Shown: positions 45,351 to 57,460 of the stretch, piece after piece
How positions within the stretch are numbered: position 1 is the stretch's first letter
Layout of the letters: each line of letters opens with the position of its first letter
NCBI GenBank assembly: GCA_025506515.1
Contig: CM046454.1
Location: 28,956,039-29,020,038 of the forward strand
Length of the DNA stretch: 64,000 nucleotides
Reading direction: 5' to 3'
Source: Flaveria trinervia
Taxonomy: Eukaryota > Streptophyta > Magnoliopsida > Asterales > Asteraceae
Translations under genes and position numbers: made by a program
The notes under the pieces: model-generated
Told to the model about the DNA's origin: nothing
Seen by the model: only the letters and a program-made list of their open reading frames with translations
Database searches by the model: none

Positions 45351-47692
45351 TCTATAACTAAAAGAGAAGTCGTGAACCGTTTGTTTTAAATAGCAACGGT
45401 GCCGATGCTTTGTACAACTTTTTAAGGAGGAGTTACAAGTTTTTATTGCAAGCGACGCTATACACGTGTGTTGTTCTGCTACTTCTTCTTTGGACCTTTA
45501 TTCTGCCGCCCTAAATAGATGAGAGTGAGTCCACCCTTGCTTGCAGGCTCGGTCGATGATGATGAAGGTGATGATTGCTGCTCGATGATAAAGCCGATGG
45601 TTATCTCATATGTGCGTCAGGGTTGACGAAGTTGGATTTTCTCTGTTGGTGATTTCGGATGATCTGTTTGAAAGTTCAAAAGGTGATTTCGATTAGGTTC
45701 TTTATTTTAACTAATTGATGTTAACATCTTTTGTTTCAGTGTTCTTTAATTATGGTTTAAAGGAAGTCTAATTTACTGATTTTGTGTTTTTTATGTTAGG
45801 GTTTAAAATTTAAACGAGGTTTGATTTGATGTTGAATTTGATTTTAAGAAAGGGAAGTTTATAGGATTCTTTGGGCAAATTGATCTTGCTTTGGGTCCAA
45901 ACCCTAGATTACTTGATTTTATATTTTTCTTTCTGCATTTTGACATTGGAATTTAGCCTTAATTCATGGAGTCAACACACATCCTTAGAATTGGATGTCG
46001 AATGATTGTTACTTCATGGTTTATATTTTTATAGGTCTAGGGTTTAATTGACTAATAAGCTCACCGAAATCATTTCCTTACAATTGGATGCCGAATGATT
46101 GTTACTTTATGGTTTATAATTTTCTTTCTGCATTTGCTGATTTCGGTTGATTAGTGTTACCTTTGGCTTGGCCTTGATGGCGGCACCACCTCCTCTACCC
46201 ATTGCAATCGTGTCACCTTAAGTTTTAGCTTCTGTTTTATTTTATAAATTTATCGTTATTTTGTATCACTCCTGTTTGAGTTATTGGGTTTCACAGTGGC
46301 CGGTTAGAACGTCTGTCCATGCAAGTCAAGATGAAACTTAAGCGAATACATAATCAAGGGTGACTCTTTTTCATTTGTATTCTTCAATACTATGTCTCTA
46401 ACTTTTGGTTGTTGATGTTGACATTTGAATCTTTATCTTTGTAAAATTTGAGTAGACTTTCTTGCTCTCATGCTATTTGTAGAATTTGAAATATTATGCA
46501 GTCATGATACACGATTAAAGATTGCGGCTGCAGTGTGATTCATGTGAGACAGAAAGTCAGAAAGTGGTTCAACTGGAGGATGATAGCATATTGTCACTGT
46601 GAATGGCTTAACCTAATTGCAGAAGCCTCTAGAAAGAGATTTTGTGTTGAGAAAGAGTTGCAATTTGACTCTCAAGATTTTATTAACCAACATCTTAGTT
46701 AGGAACTTAAACGTGAGTTGTCCATTTTTAATTACAAGACAAGCAAGTGACAAGCAAAGGAATAGCATTTTCATCCATGTGAATTGTTCATTTTTTTTTA
46801 TCTAAGTCTACTATTATGGAAATCATTTTGGCTTAAAATTTCACCTAAAATGAAGTAGATGCAACTAATGTTTTTGATTCAGTTACATTTTTACAAAAAT
46901 AAGGATTATGGATTTAACTCTAATTCTCTTCAAAGTGTAGGATATAAATGAGTTCCCATGGAAGTATCTAATTGGAATGATGTAGAATATGAAATAAAGC
47001 CTCAAATGATTATGAAGATACAACATATGAGTCACTTGAATGTTCATCCAAGCAGGTCAGTAACCAAATTTTGTTAGAGGTGTAAAATGGGCAGTCCCTA
47101 GGGAGACGTTCAACTAATCAAAATGGGTCAGATTGGTTGTGTTAACCCGTAAACATGTTTCATTTTGTGTTTACTTTTTTTAAGTTTCATATTTTAAACC
47201 TATTGGATGTTTAACCTATTTCCATTTTAGGCAACTTTAAAATTACACCCAATTGATCAAGCCTTCTACGTTTGGATCATTTTGTTTTTGGGTATAGGAT
47301 TTTAGGAACCTAACCTTTCTTAATTTAAATTTTATTAATCTGAACTTATGGTTATGTATATATGTCACGAAACACACCTATAAAGCAGCATAAAGCAACA
47401 ATGAACCATTACATACATTTTGTAGCAATTTCATCTTTTTTTACCTGGCAACATTGCATGATCCAATTTTCTTTCGCAACTTGCACTTTATAACACGTGA
47501 AATTGCAAGTTGTATTCCTTAGGAAATTTCAAGTTATATGTGGTAACTGCACAAATAGTAAATTAAGTTTGTTGATAATAGGTCAGATTTTAAATGCGTA
47601 ACAATAAAACACCCACCGTATCATGTACGCTCACCCATTTTCTGGTAGCGGAGGATTGTTCGAGACGATTGAAAGAAAGATGGATTTTGTAA
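45351..47692. other. Unassigned, possibly Helitron-carried DNA
   Basis: Starts with a block (45395-45515) that recurs in diverged form at 57345-57460. A possible short exon-like start, ATGGCGGCACCACCTCCTCT near 46178, stops after 14 codons. No protein recognised. Together with 56818-57294 this may be one element interrupted by G3. Confidence 0.35.
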
Positions 47693-47697
47693 GGCCC
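47693..47697. repeat. G3 target site duplication, left (GATTT)
   Basis: GATTT at 47693-47697 and again at 56813-56817 flanks G3 exactly at its TG...CA ends. Confidence 0.95.
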
Positions 47698-49796
47698 CGA
47701 TCCCGGAAACCTCACAGTTGGTCATTCATAGCAATTAAAACATTAAACGTTACAAATAAAGAGCTTAAGCAACAAAAATAATTTATCAAAAGCCATTCAT
47801 TTTATTTAAAACATTATTGTTAAGCAATACATCATCATATACTGTTTACAAAAGTCTTGTTTATATGTATTACAAAACAACAGCAACACAGAGTACGAAT
47901 GGATGTCAGACTTTCCCTGCCGAGTAGCTTCACCCTCGTGTCATCCTCAGCAATAATTACCTGCCAACTGAAAATGTATAAAAGTCGGCGTTACTGAGTG
48001 AGTTCTAGTTTTATAAGTAATAAAATACTTTCTATATGTTGTATAAGAAAATACTCTTTTCTGTAAAATACAACTCTGTACTGTATATGCGAGCACGCAT
48101 AAACTATATGAACAAATATTGTTCGTTTTCTTTACTGTAGACCTTTTCTATTCTGTAACTTTTATCTTTATGTTTCACTTTCTGTATGGACCAGTGAGCA
48201 ATACCCCAACTATATGCGCGATGAAAAACGGGTGATGGGCCATCTATATCCCTCGAAAGGGTCACTGTATCCCTCGAAAGGGTCAACTATATCCCCCGAA
48301 AGGGTCAACTGTATCCCTCGAAAGGGTTCTGTGTATTATGTACAAGGCCAACCCAATCACCCAGGACACGCTGCAAAGGTCCTGCCAATCTCAATTGATT
48401 GACCCTGTGTGCATAATAGGGTAGCTAACCCGCAACACAGTTGAGCTAACGACAACATGGTCGTGTACCTCCTGTAAACTTGCAAGACTTGTTAACATTT
48501 TCATTAATGTTCCTCTTCTTTTTTTATTGCTTTTTCACTTTATTATTACGATATACTTTACGTTACGATAATAACATACCACGTAAAGTCACATACTATA
48601 GGTAATAATAATAAGCAATAAAAATAATAAGGAACAATCATAATCAATCATATCATGCATGAAACATCATCATTAATAAGCCCTTAGTCAACCTCGGTCA
48701 AAACCCTAAGGCACAAACTCCCAGAAAATTCTGTAAAAATTTCTTAGTCTTAGGCGCATGGGAACTATTTGGGCGCATGAGCCTTGTTCGGGCGTTTCAT
48801 CCTTAAGTAGGCGCATCAGCCAACACTTAAAACATTTTCATTTTAGGCGCATGAACTATTCAGGCGCATGGGCACTATTTGTGCGTATGAACACTTAGAC
48901 GCGTGAGTAATTTAGGCGTATGGACACTTAGGCGCACGGGCCACTTGGGCGCATGAGCACTATTTGGGGCGCATGGCCCTACACTTAGTCATCCAGCTAA
49001 CATTCTAGATGCATGGGCCACTGTTCAGGTGCATAGGCTGTACTTTATCATTTCTAAGGTATCTGAGACGCATGGGCTACTGTTTGGGCGTATAGATCAC
49101 ACTTAGTTCTTACTATGGCATTTTCAGGCGCATGAGCCTTACCTAGGCGCATGGACCTTCTGTTCAACATGTTTCCAGTATGTTTTCAACCCAAATCATC
49201 AAATCCATCTGTTCTAAGCTTAATGTGGCTATTCTAAACATGAATAACCTAAGCATTCAAGAATCACATCCATTCATGCACAAAAAATACGGGCATACAT
49301 ACTCAAACATTGGAAATCTTTTACATACATTTTCAGCCCTAAAGATGTTTGAAAACAAGTAAAAACCGGGGTCTAGAACTCACCTGGTGCAACTTGGGTG
49401 TTCTTCTTTTTTACCCGCTTGCTATGAGTTCAAAACACCTAAAAACAACATCCAAACACATACACACGAGCACAACACAACACATAAGCACATAAGCACA
49501 TAAGCACATAAGCATGTAACCGGGATAAAACCCGTCATAAACATGTAAAAACCACGAATTCTTAGCTTGAATTCGTTCGCTTCTTCTTCTTCTTCCACAA
49601 ACAGAGAGTTCTCTTCTGCTCTCTCTAGAACCGAAGAAAATGGTGATGTGAAGTGAGGGTGGGCGGCCATGCCCACCTTTACACCAACTTTTCAAAGTTT
49701 TGTCCTTTGGACACATTTAGTCCCTCCACTTAGACCTTACTGCCTTCTTGCTTTTATTCTTTTTATCTTGGCTTTTAAAAATAACCGGGTGTTACA
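47698..49796 (-). repeat. G3 3' LTR
   Basis: 2099 bp. On the + strand it begins TGTAAGGCCCCGATCC and ends CCGGGTGTTACA. It contains four units of the CCCTCGAAAGGG repeat (about 48245-48330) and a field of ~20-bp GGCGCATG repeats (about 48750-49160). Confidence 0.95.
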
Positions 49797-49829
49797 AGTC
49801 CACCCCCTTATATAGGTTTTGACGAAACC

Positions 49830-50385
49830 TGTTATTCCTCAAACAGTCAAGGATAATGCTACCTCATCTCCTCCTCAGTCTCCCATGTAGACTCGGATCC
49901 CTTCCTGTGCTTCCACTGTACACGCACAAGAGGAACCACTTTATTTCTCAGCCTCTTCTCTTCATGATCGATGATTGCCACTGGTTGCTCCACATAATTG
50001 AGCCTTTCATCAACTTCAATGTCCTCCAGTGGAACAATCTTGTCTTCATCGGCTAAGCACTCCTCAAATGAGATACATGGAATGTCGGGTGAATTCCACT
50101 TAACTCATCTGGCAACTCCAATCTATAGGCCACCTCTCCTACACGAGCAACGATCCGGAAAGGGCCTATATACTTTGGCTCAACTTGCCCCGCTTCCTAA
50201 TCTGATAATGCCCTTCCAAGGTGAGACCTTCAACATAACCCGGTCACCCACCTGGAACTCAATTGGTCTACGTCGTTTATCGGCATACGACTTCTGTCTA
50301 TCTTTGGCTGCCTTCATGAAGGCTTTAATCTTTTCAAGCTTCTCAGTCGTAGCCTCGATTACCTCGACGCTTCCTAATTCCTTTT
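49830..50385 (-). pseudogene. G3 integrase C-terminus and chromodomain-like tail
   Basis: Minus-strand frames give AAKDRQKSYADKRRRPIEF and VMLKVSPWKGIIRFRKRGKL. After frameshifts they give a chromodomain-like block, DEDKIVPLEDIEVDEKLNYV, EQPVAIIDHEEKRLRNK and VPLVRVQWKHRKGSESTW. This supports a chromovirus assignment. The parts lie in different frames. Confidence 0.75.
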
Positions 50386-51129
50386 GACCAATATCACCCT
50401 AACAACGGGTGTTCTGTATCTCCTACCGTATAGCATCTCATATGGTGGCATACCAATACTGGCATGATAGCTGTTGTTGTATGAGAATTCGGCTAACGGT
50501 AAGTGGTCGTCCCAATTTCCACCAAAATTGATTACACATGCCCGAAGCATGTCCTCCAACGTCTGAATGGTCCTTTCTGACTGACCATCAGTTTGGGGAT
50601 GATAAGCCGTGCTAATATGTAACCTCATTCCCATGGCGTCATGGAATTTCTTCCAGAATTTAGACGTAAACCGAGTGTCACGATCGGACACAATGGACAC
50701 CGGTACACCATGACGAGTTATAATTTCCTTGATGAACAAGTCAGCCAACCTCTCGGATGAATATGTCTCGCGGATCGGTAGGAAGTGAGCACTGTTTGTC
50801 AAGCGGTCAACAATCACCCATATGGCATCGTATCCTTTTGGAGTACGGGGCAGTTTCGTAATGAAACTCATGATGATGTGCTCCCACTTCCATTCCGGTA
50901 TATCCAAAGGTTGGATCTTCCTATACAGCTTCTGATGTTCCACCTTCACTTGCAAGCAAGTAAGACACTTACTCACATACTCCGCCACGTCACATTTCAT
51001 ACCCGGCCACCAATAATCTTTCTTCATGTCTTGATACATCTTTGTGGCACCAGGATGAATGGAGTATTGAGTCTTGTGAGCTTCATCCATAATCCTCACA
51101 CGTAGATCCTCGAAACGAGGAATCCACAC
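50374..51129 (-). pseudogene. G3 integrase
   Basis: An open 251-codon frame: HKTQYSIHPGATKMYQ and CLTCLQVKVEHQK (zinc domain), IVSDRDTRFTSKFWKKF (second Asp) and DGQSERTIQTLEDML (Glu). The first catalytic Asp, expected in MDFITKLP, is replaced: MSFITKLP, with Ser at 50866-50868. So although the frame is open the enzyme should be inactive. The frame start at 51129 follows a frameshift (one A lost relative to G1 near 51162). Confidence 0.85.
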
Positions 51130-51245
51130 CCGTCCAAATCGAGTTTTAACACCAAGTTGTTTTCACTCAATTCCCCAACCAGGCCTCTTATTCTTTCAGA
51201 GTTTAGATTATCTTCTTTTAATGCCTCATCCTGAAACTCCTTGAC

Positions 51246-51725
51246 CTACTTCATTACATTAGAAGTCATGATTAGTTGGTATGTTTTCACCCGAATCGGC
51301 TCGGGCCTCTCCTTCCGCTAAGAGCATCGGCCACCACGTTGGCTTTGCCCGGATGGTAATGGATCTCGCAATCATAATCCTTTATAAGCTCCAACCATCA
51401 CCTCTGCCTCATGTTCAAATCCTTTTGCTCGAAGAAGTACTTCAAGCTCTTGTGGCCCGTGAAAATGGTGCACTTCGTCCCGTACAGATAGTGCCTCCAA
51501 ATCTTTAGCGCAAAGACCACAGCTGCTAGCTCCAGGTCATGAGTAGGGTAGTTGACCTCATGAACTTTCAGCTGTCGGGATGCATAGGCTATAACCTTCC
51601 CCTTTGCATTAATACGCACCCCAACCCTAAGTAAGAAGCTCTGAGTATACTACCAAATCCTCGCTTCCTTCGGGTAACGACAAGACAGGAGCTTGAGTCA
51701 ACCTTACCTTTAGCTCCTCGAACGC
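51246..51725 (-). pseudogene. G3 RNase H and linker
   Basis: VIAYASRQLKVHEVNYPTHD, LELAAVVFALKIWRHYLYG and the rare TGHKSLKYFFEQKDLNMRQR, then TGA (complement of 51398-51400). The linker continues with a TAG (complement of 51246-51248) in VMK-stop-VKEF. Both stops, and TGHKSL, are identical in G1 copy A. A base is also missing near 51640. Confidence 0.85.
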
Positions 51726-52505
51726 CTATTCTTTAGCTTGACCCCATGTAAACTTTACATCCTTTCGAGTCAACTTGGTCAGTGGAGAAGCAATCTTGGA
51801 AAAGTCCTGAATGAACCTTCGATAATAACCCACCAACCCCAAGAAACTACAAATCTCGGATGGCGTCCTCAGAGGCTTCCATTGCATCACCGCCTCCACC
51901 TTAGCAGGGTCTACCATAATCCCGTCCGGATTTATCACGTGACCCAAGAATTGGACTTCGCGTAACCAGAACGCGCATTTGGAGAATTTTGCATACAACT
52001 TCTCCCTTCTCAAGGTCTCTAACACCTCCTGAATGTGATCGGCATGCTCCTCCTTGCTCCTTGAATAAATCAGGATATCATCAATAAACACAATCACTGA
52101 TTTATCTAACATTGGCCGACACACTCGATTCATCAAGTCCATAAAAGCAGCTGGCGCATTGGTCAGACCAAATGACATAACAAGGAATTCATAGTGATCA
52201 TAGCGCGTACGAAAAGATGTTTTAGGGATATCCTGTTCCTTTACCTTCAGCTGATGGTAACCAGATCGAAGATCTATCCTTGAAAACCAACTGGCACCTT
52301 GGAGCTGATCAAACAGATCATCTATTCTTGGTAGGGGGTATCGGTTCTTCACCGTTAACTTGTTTAGCTCTCGGTAGTCAATACACATCCTCATACTACC
52401 GTCTTTCTTCTTCACAAATAGGACCGGAGCACCCCAGGGAGAGATACTCGGTCTAATGAACCCCTTATCGAGAAGCTCTTGCAACTGTTCCATGGGTTCT
52501 TTCAT
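51726..52505 (-). pseudogene. G3 reverse transcriptase
   Basis: An open 259-codon frame with all reverse transcriptase blocks (MCIDYRELNKLTVKNRYPLP, DLRSGYHQL, FGLTNAPAAFMDLMNRVC) and the intact catalytic F-I-D-D. It ends at the TAG (complement of 51726-51728) after GQAKE, shared with G1. A separate TAA lies just upstream in LVPGA-stop-PVAK (about 52545). Confidence 0.9.
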
Positions 52506-52544
52506 TTCTATGGGAGCTAATCGATATGGTGCTTTGGCAACGGG

Positions 52545-53165
52545 TTAAGCACCGGGTACCAAGTCAATTTGGAACTCAATCTCGCGATCCGGTGGCACGC
52601 CGGGTAAGTCTTTCGGGAATACGTCCGGAAAGTCATGCACAACTGGTACATCAGATAGTTGCGGTGTTAGCGCGTCCACATCCTTTACGTAGGCCAAGTA
52701 GGCACTACATCCGCGCCTCATGCACTTTCCCGCCACCGCCATCGAAATCACTTTAGGAATCGTCGCGACGTGATCTCCATAAATCGTAACCAAACTCCAT
52801 TGGACGCAATTAATCGAATCATCTTCTTGCGACACACGATGTTTGCTTCATAGGTTGCTAACCAGTCCATCCCTAGTACTACATCAAATCCACCTAGGGG
52901 TATCACATGTAACCTAGCAGCAAACCTATGACCTTCTAGTTCTATGGCACCGTCCTCTATCACATCAGTAATTCTAGTGGACTTACCAATAGCAGTTTCT
53001 ACGTCAAATGGTGCACTGACCTTCTACTGACAACAGGCAACTTAGCGCAGAAAGTAGTAGAAATAAAACTCCTACTAGCACCAGAATCAAACAATATAGA
53101 GGCACAAGTTTGGTTCACCAGAAACATACCAGACACAAAATCGGGATCAGCTCTGGCTTCCTCCC
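52545..53165 (-). pseudogene. G3 aspartic protease
   Basis: ASILFDSGASRSFISTTFCA keeps the D-S-G active site (about 53079-53090). VVLGMDWLATYEANIVC follows in the 52748-52963 frame, and the connector to reverse transcriptase (LSDVPVVHDFPDVFPKDLPG) in the 52545-52835 frame. Frameshifts lie near 53020 and 52800. Confidence 0.8.
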
Positions 53166-53167
53166 GG

Positions 53168-54385
53168 TCATGGTATAAGCTCTAGCACCTGCCCTCTGCC
53201 CTCCTTCCTCCGTTTCTTCTTCTCTGTCCCAGAGCTCTCTGTCCTCGGCTTCTTACAGTCTCTAGCGATATGGCCAGGCTGACCACACCTGAAGCATACG
53301 TTCAAACCCATTCTGCACTCGCCAGTATGCTCCCTCCCACATTTGTCACATCTCCTCAGCCCTGATCCAGATGTGACCACACGCCGATCACCCACCTTTG
53401 CCACTTTCTTGTTTGGAGCAGTTCTACCACGTCCAAACCGTTTCCCATTCCAGTTCCGACTACCACTATCCTTCTTATCCACCTTAGCCTCCACCACCTC
53501 GTGTTCATCATATAATCTGCCAGCCAAGTCAACTGCAGACCTGAAAGTGCTCGTCCGGGCGGCAATCATATGCCTACGGATATCCACTGGCAGCCCTTGG
53601 ATGTATCTTTTAATCTTTCGTGACAATGGTGTCACTTGATCGGGAACCAACCATGCCATTTCATTGAATTTGGTAGTGTACTGCTGGTGTGTCATCGTTC
53701 CCGCCTCCAGCTGCAGGAAATCTCTTTCTACCTTGTCCATCTCTCTGTGAGGACAAAATTCCTCGATCACTAGCTTCTTCAATTCAGGCCATCTCATTTT
53801 TCCAATGGCCCTGCTACCCTCGGCTTGGACAATGTTGTCCCACCAACACAAAGCCGAGTCCACAAAGGAGTGGGTAGCGAATTTCACCTTCTGATCCTCA
53901 CGACACTCACTGATATCGAGGACAACCTCCATCTCCCGTACCCACCGGCAAGCAGCTGCCGCAGTGCCGTTTCCATCGAAAGTAGGGGGCTTGCATCTCA
54001 TAAACACCCCATAGTTGTAGCCCCGGGTCGCCTCCGACGCAGTCTCTTCTTCCTCATCCTCATCATCAGAGAGAACCGTTTCTGGCTCTGGTTGATCCAG
54101 TCCTCCCGAGAACCGGTTTCTTTCCTTTCTTTCCCCATCCCTTACGACCTTGATCACTTCGGTCACCACAGACGGTAGAATCGTCTGCATGGCCTGGTGA
54201 ACCTCTTCTACCACAGCCTCCTTTACTGTGGCCCTCAGGTTAGCACTTTCATCTCCGGCCTCCGGCTGAGAGGTTTCTGGTTCTTCATGAACCACTTTCT
54301 CGACTCTCGGTCTCCCTCTCTTGGTCACGGAGCAGCACCGTGACCTCCACCACGAGAAGACTTTGATAAATCTACCTCCAGCCAT
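53168..54385 (-). CDS. G3 gag, near-complete frame
   Basis: 405 codons. N-terminal MAGGRFIKVFSWW, an acidic stretch (SDDEDEEEETASEA), the capsid core (FDGNGTAAAACRWVREMEVV, CWWDNIVQAEGSRAIGKMRW, FCPHREMDKVERDFLQLEAG, TKFNEMAWLVPDQVTPLSRK, RYIQGLPVDIRRHMIAA), a basic linker and the zinc knuckle CFRCGQPGHIARDC preceded by CDKCGREHTGEC. This is the best-preserved frame of any element here. It would form the particle shell and bind RNA. It ends KEGRGQVLELIP, where related copies pass into protease, so the Gag-Pol join is shifted. Confidence 0.85.
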   Translation of the reverse strand: MAGGRFIKVFSWWRSRCCSVTKRGRPRVEKVVHEEPETSQPEAGDESANLRATVKEAVVEEVHQAMQTILPSVVTEVIKVVRDGERKERNRFSGGLDQPEPETVLSDDEDEEEETASEATRGYNYGVFMRCKPPTFDGNGTAAAACRWVREMEVVLDISECREDQKVKFATHSFVDSALCWWDNIVQAEGSRAIGKMRWPELKKLVIEEFCPHREMDKVERDFLQLEAGTMTHQQYTTKFNEMAWLVPDQVTPLSRKIKRYIQGLPVDIRRHMIAARTSTFRSAVDLAGRLYDEHEVVEAKVDKKDSGSRNWNGKRFGRGRTAPNKKVAKVGDRRVVTSGSGLRRCDKCGREHTGECRMGLNVCFRCGQPGHIARDCKKPRTESSGTEKKKRRKEGRGQVLELIP

Positions 54386-54724
54386 CCTTTATAAGCACAC
54401 TATAAGATTCAAACACTAAAACGGTCATTCAAGGTAATGCTCAGCTTATGTCGAGTATAGTAAGTCCCTAATTACAGTGGCCAGTTGTGATTAGCCACTT
54501 ACTTTACTCTTCATACCCCAAGCATCTCCTATCCTGACTTAATCAGTATCTAAATCTACTAAGAGCACATAATCAAATAGCATGCGCACATAATACCGGG
54601 TATCATTAGGAAAAGACATACCTGATGGCATGTAGCTACTCTGGCTGACATCCCTCCATTTGTCCCACTTTCAGTTTAAGTTTAGGTTTTAAAAGTTTAT
54701 TTAACCCAATTCTCTTAAACTTTG

Positions 54725-54736
54725 ACTCTGATACCA
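54725..54736 (-). other. G3 primer binding site
   Basis: The complement reads TGGTATCAGAGT, three bases inside the 5' LTR end: the methionine-tRNA primer site with one mismatch at the twelfth base. Confidence 0.85.
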
Positions 54737-54739
54737 ACT

Positions 54740-56812
54740 TGTAAGGCCCCGATCCCGAAAACCTCACAGTTGGTCATTCATAGCAATTAAAACATTAAAT
54801 GTTACAAATAAACGAGCTTAAGCAGCGGAAATAATTTAGCAAAAGCCATTCATTTAATTTAAAACACTGTTGTTAAGCAATACATCATCATAGATTGTTT
54901 ACAAAAGACTTGTTTATATGCATTACAAAACAACAACAACACAGAGTATGAATGGATGTCAGACTTTTCCTGCCGAGTAGCTTCACCCTCGTGCCATCCT
55001 CAGCAATAATTACCTGCCAACTGAAAATGTATAAAAGTCAGTGTTGTTGAGTGAGCTCTAGTTTTATAAGTAATAAAATACTTTCTATATGTTGTATATG
55101 AAAATACTCTTTTCTGTAAAATACAACTCTGTACTGTATATGCGAGCACGCATCAACTATATGAACAAATATTGTTCGTTTTCTTTACTGTAGGCCTTGT
55201 CTGTTCTGTAAACTTTTATCTTTATGTTTCACTTTCTGTATGGACCAGTGAGCAATACCCCAACTATATGCGCGATGGAAAACAGGTGATGGGCCATCTA
55301 TATCCCTCGAAAGGGTCAACTGTATCCCTTGAAAGGGTCAACTATATCTCCCGAAAGGGTCAACTGTATCCCTCGAAAGGGTTCTGTGTACTATGTATAA
55401 GGCAAACCCAATCACCCAGGACATGCTGCAAAGGTTCTGCCAATCTCAATTGATTGACCCTGTGTGCATAATAGGGTAGCTAACCCGCATCACAGTTGAG
55501 CTAACGACAACATGGTTGTATACCTCCTGTAAGCTTGCAAGACTTGTTAACATTTTCATTAATGTTCCTCTTCTTTCTTTATTGCTCTTTCACTTTATTA
55601 TTACGATATACTTTACGTTACGATAATAACATACCACGTAAAGTCACATACTATAGGTAATAATAATAATAGCAATAAAAATAATAAGGAACAATCATAA
55701 TCAATCATATCATGCATGAAACATTATCATTAATAAGCCCTTAGTCAACCTCGGTCAAAACCCTAAGGCACAGACTCCCAGAAAATTCTGTAAAAATTTC
55801 TAAGTCTTAGGCGCATAGGAACTATTTGGGCGCATGAGCCCTGTTCGGGCGTTTCATCTTTATGTAGGCGCATCAGCCAACACTTAAAAAATTTTCACTT
55901 TAGGCGCATGAACTATTCAGGCGCATGGCGTGAATAATTTAGGCGTATGGACACTTAGGCGCATGGGCCACTTGGGCGCATAGGCACTATTTGGGCGCAT
56001 GGCCCTACACTTAGTCATCCAGCTAACATTCTAGATGCATGGGCCACTGTTCAGGCGCATAGGCTGTACTTTATCATTTCTAAGGTAATCTGAGACGCAT
56101 GGGCTACTGTTTGGGCGTATGGATCACACTTAGTTCTTACTATGACATTTTCAGGCGCATGAGCCTTACCTAGGCACATGGATCTTCTGTTCAACATGTT
56201 TCCAGTATGTTTTTAACCCAAATCATCAAATCCATCTGTTCTAAGCTTAATGTGGCTATTTTAAACATGAATAACCTAAGCATTCAAGAATCACATCCAT
56301 TCATGCACAAAAAATACGGGCATACATACTCAAACGTTTGGAAATCTTTTACATACATTTTCAGCCCCAAAGATGTTTGAAAACAAGTAAAAACCGTGGT
56401 CTAGAACTCACCTGGTGCAACTTGGGTGTTCTTCCTTTTTACCCGCTTGCTATGAGTTCAAAACACCTAAAAACAACATCCAAACACATACACACGAGCA
56501 CAAACACAACACATAAGCACATAAGCATGTAACCGGATAAAACCCGTCATAAACATGTAAAAACCACGAATTCTTACCTTGAATTCGTTCGCTTCTTCTT
56601 CTTCTTCCACAAACAAAGAGTTCTCTTCTGCTCTCTCTCTCTAGAACCGGAGAAAATGATGATGTGAAGTGAGGGTGGGCGGCCATGCCCACCTTTACAT
56701 CAACTTTTCAAAGTTTTGTCCTTTTGGACACATTTAGTCCTCCACTTGGACCTTATTGCCTTTCTTGCTTTTATTCTTTTATCTTGTCTTTTAAAAATAA
56801 CCGGGTGTTACA
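54740..56812 (-). repeat. G3 5' LTR
   Basis: 2073 bp with the same ends as the 3' LTR. It has four CCCTCGAAAGGG-type units (about 55300-55385) and a shorter GGCGCATG repeat field (about 55805-56180) than its partner; a block near 55930 is deleted. Confidence 0.95.
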
Positions 56813-57259
56813 GATTTGGTTATGAAGAATAGAGAAAAACTTTGAAGTTGTGATAGTGTTAAAGAAAAATGGACATGGAAGGTTTGTGTGTGGTGGAACA
56901 ATGATTTGTTCATGCTAAACAAATGAAGGACAAACATAAAGAGAATTGTTTGTTTGATGTGGGGTGTGGTGGTAATTATAATTGTAGTATGCTGCATTGC
57001 TGTGTTGTCTCCTTTCTAACAGAGAAAGTCAAGTCTATTAGTTTTGTGCTTATCTTTAAGATTGTTGTATTTCCGGCCAAAGCGCTCAATAATATCATAA
57101 TATGATAAAACATTACATAGGTGTGTCGTCAATATTAAATCATTAGTGTAACCAGCCACGAGTTGAAAACAATTATGATGTTTCACTATGCTCTTGGTTT
57201 ACTGGCTATATAACATGGTTACTAATCGGATTACAAACATAGATATATACATGCACACG

Positions 57260-57294
57260 AGTCCTGCCACAACGCGCGAAGGGAAAGACACTAG
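57260..57294 (+). mobile_element. Helitron-like 3' terminus
   Basis: CCTGCCACAACGCGCGAAGG, then GAAAGACACTAG followed by T, resembles the common plant Helitron end (GC-rich hairpin with CAACGCGCG, then CTAG before T). The hairpin is decayed here. The 5' end was not found with certainty. Confidence 0.45.
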
Positions 57295-57344
57295 TTATAA
57301 ATAAATTACATGTCAAATGAATAGTGTTTTGTACAATTTTGGCA

Positions 57345-57460
57345 GTTATGGTGCACATCTTTTGTACCACCTTCTTGGCAGGATTTACAAGTTCTTATTA
57401 TAATCAACACTTTACACGTGGTCTATTCAGCCCACTACTTCTTTTGATCTTATTCTACGT
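57345..57460. repeat. Diverged copy of 45395-45515
   Basis: Shared phrases in the same order: GTGC..AT..TTTGTAC, ACAAGTT.TTATT, TACACGTG, CTACTTCTT and ACCTTTATTCTGC versus ATCTTATTCTAC. By eye about two thirds of bases agree. Confidence 0.6.

Larger units (their letters stand above)
47698..56812 (-). mobile_element. Ty3/gypsy chromovirus-like element G3, full length
   Basis: A 9115-bp minus-strand element with both LTRs (47698-49796 and 54740-56812), GATTT duplication, methionine primer site (54725-54736), purine tract (complement of 49797-49809, AAGGGGGTGGACT) and all domains in gypsy order. Gag is one long frame. Pol is broken by stops and frameshifts, several of them shared with G1. A 240-bp sample of the LTRs shows roughly 7% differences, so it is not very recent. 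Confidence 0.95.

Noticed and set aside
46178..46222. Start of a gene (ATGGCGGCACCACCTCC)
   Set aside because: The frame stops after 14 codons and no splice-compatible continuation is recognisable.
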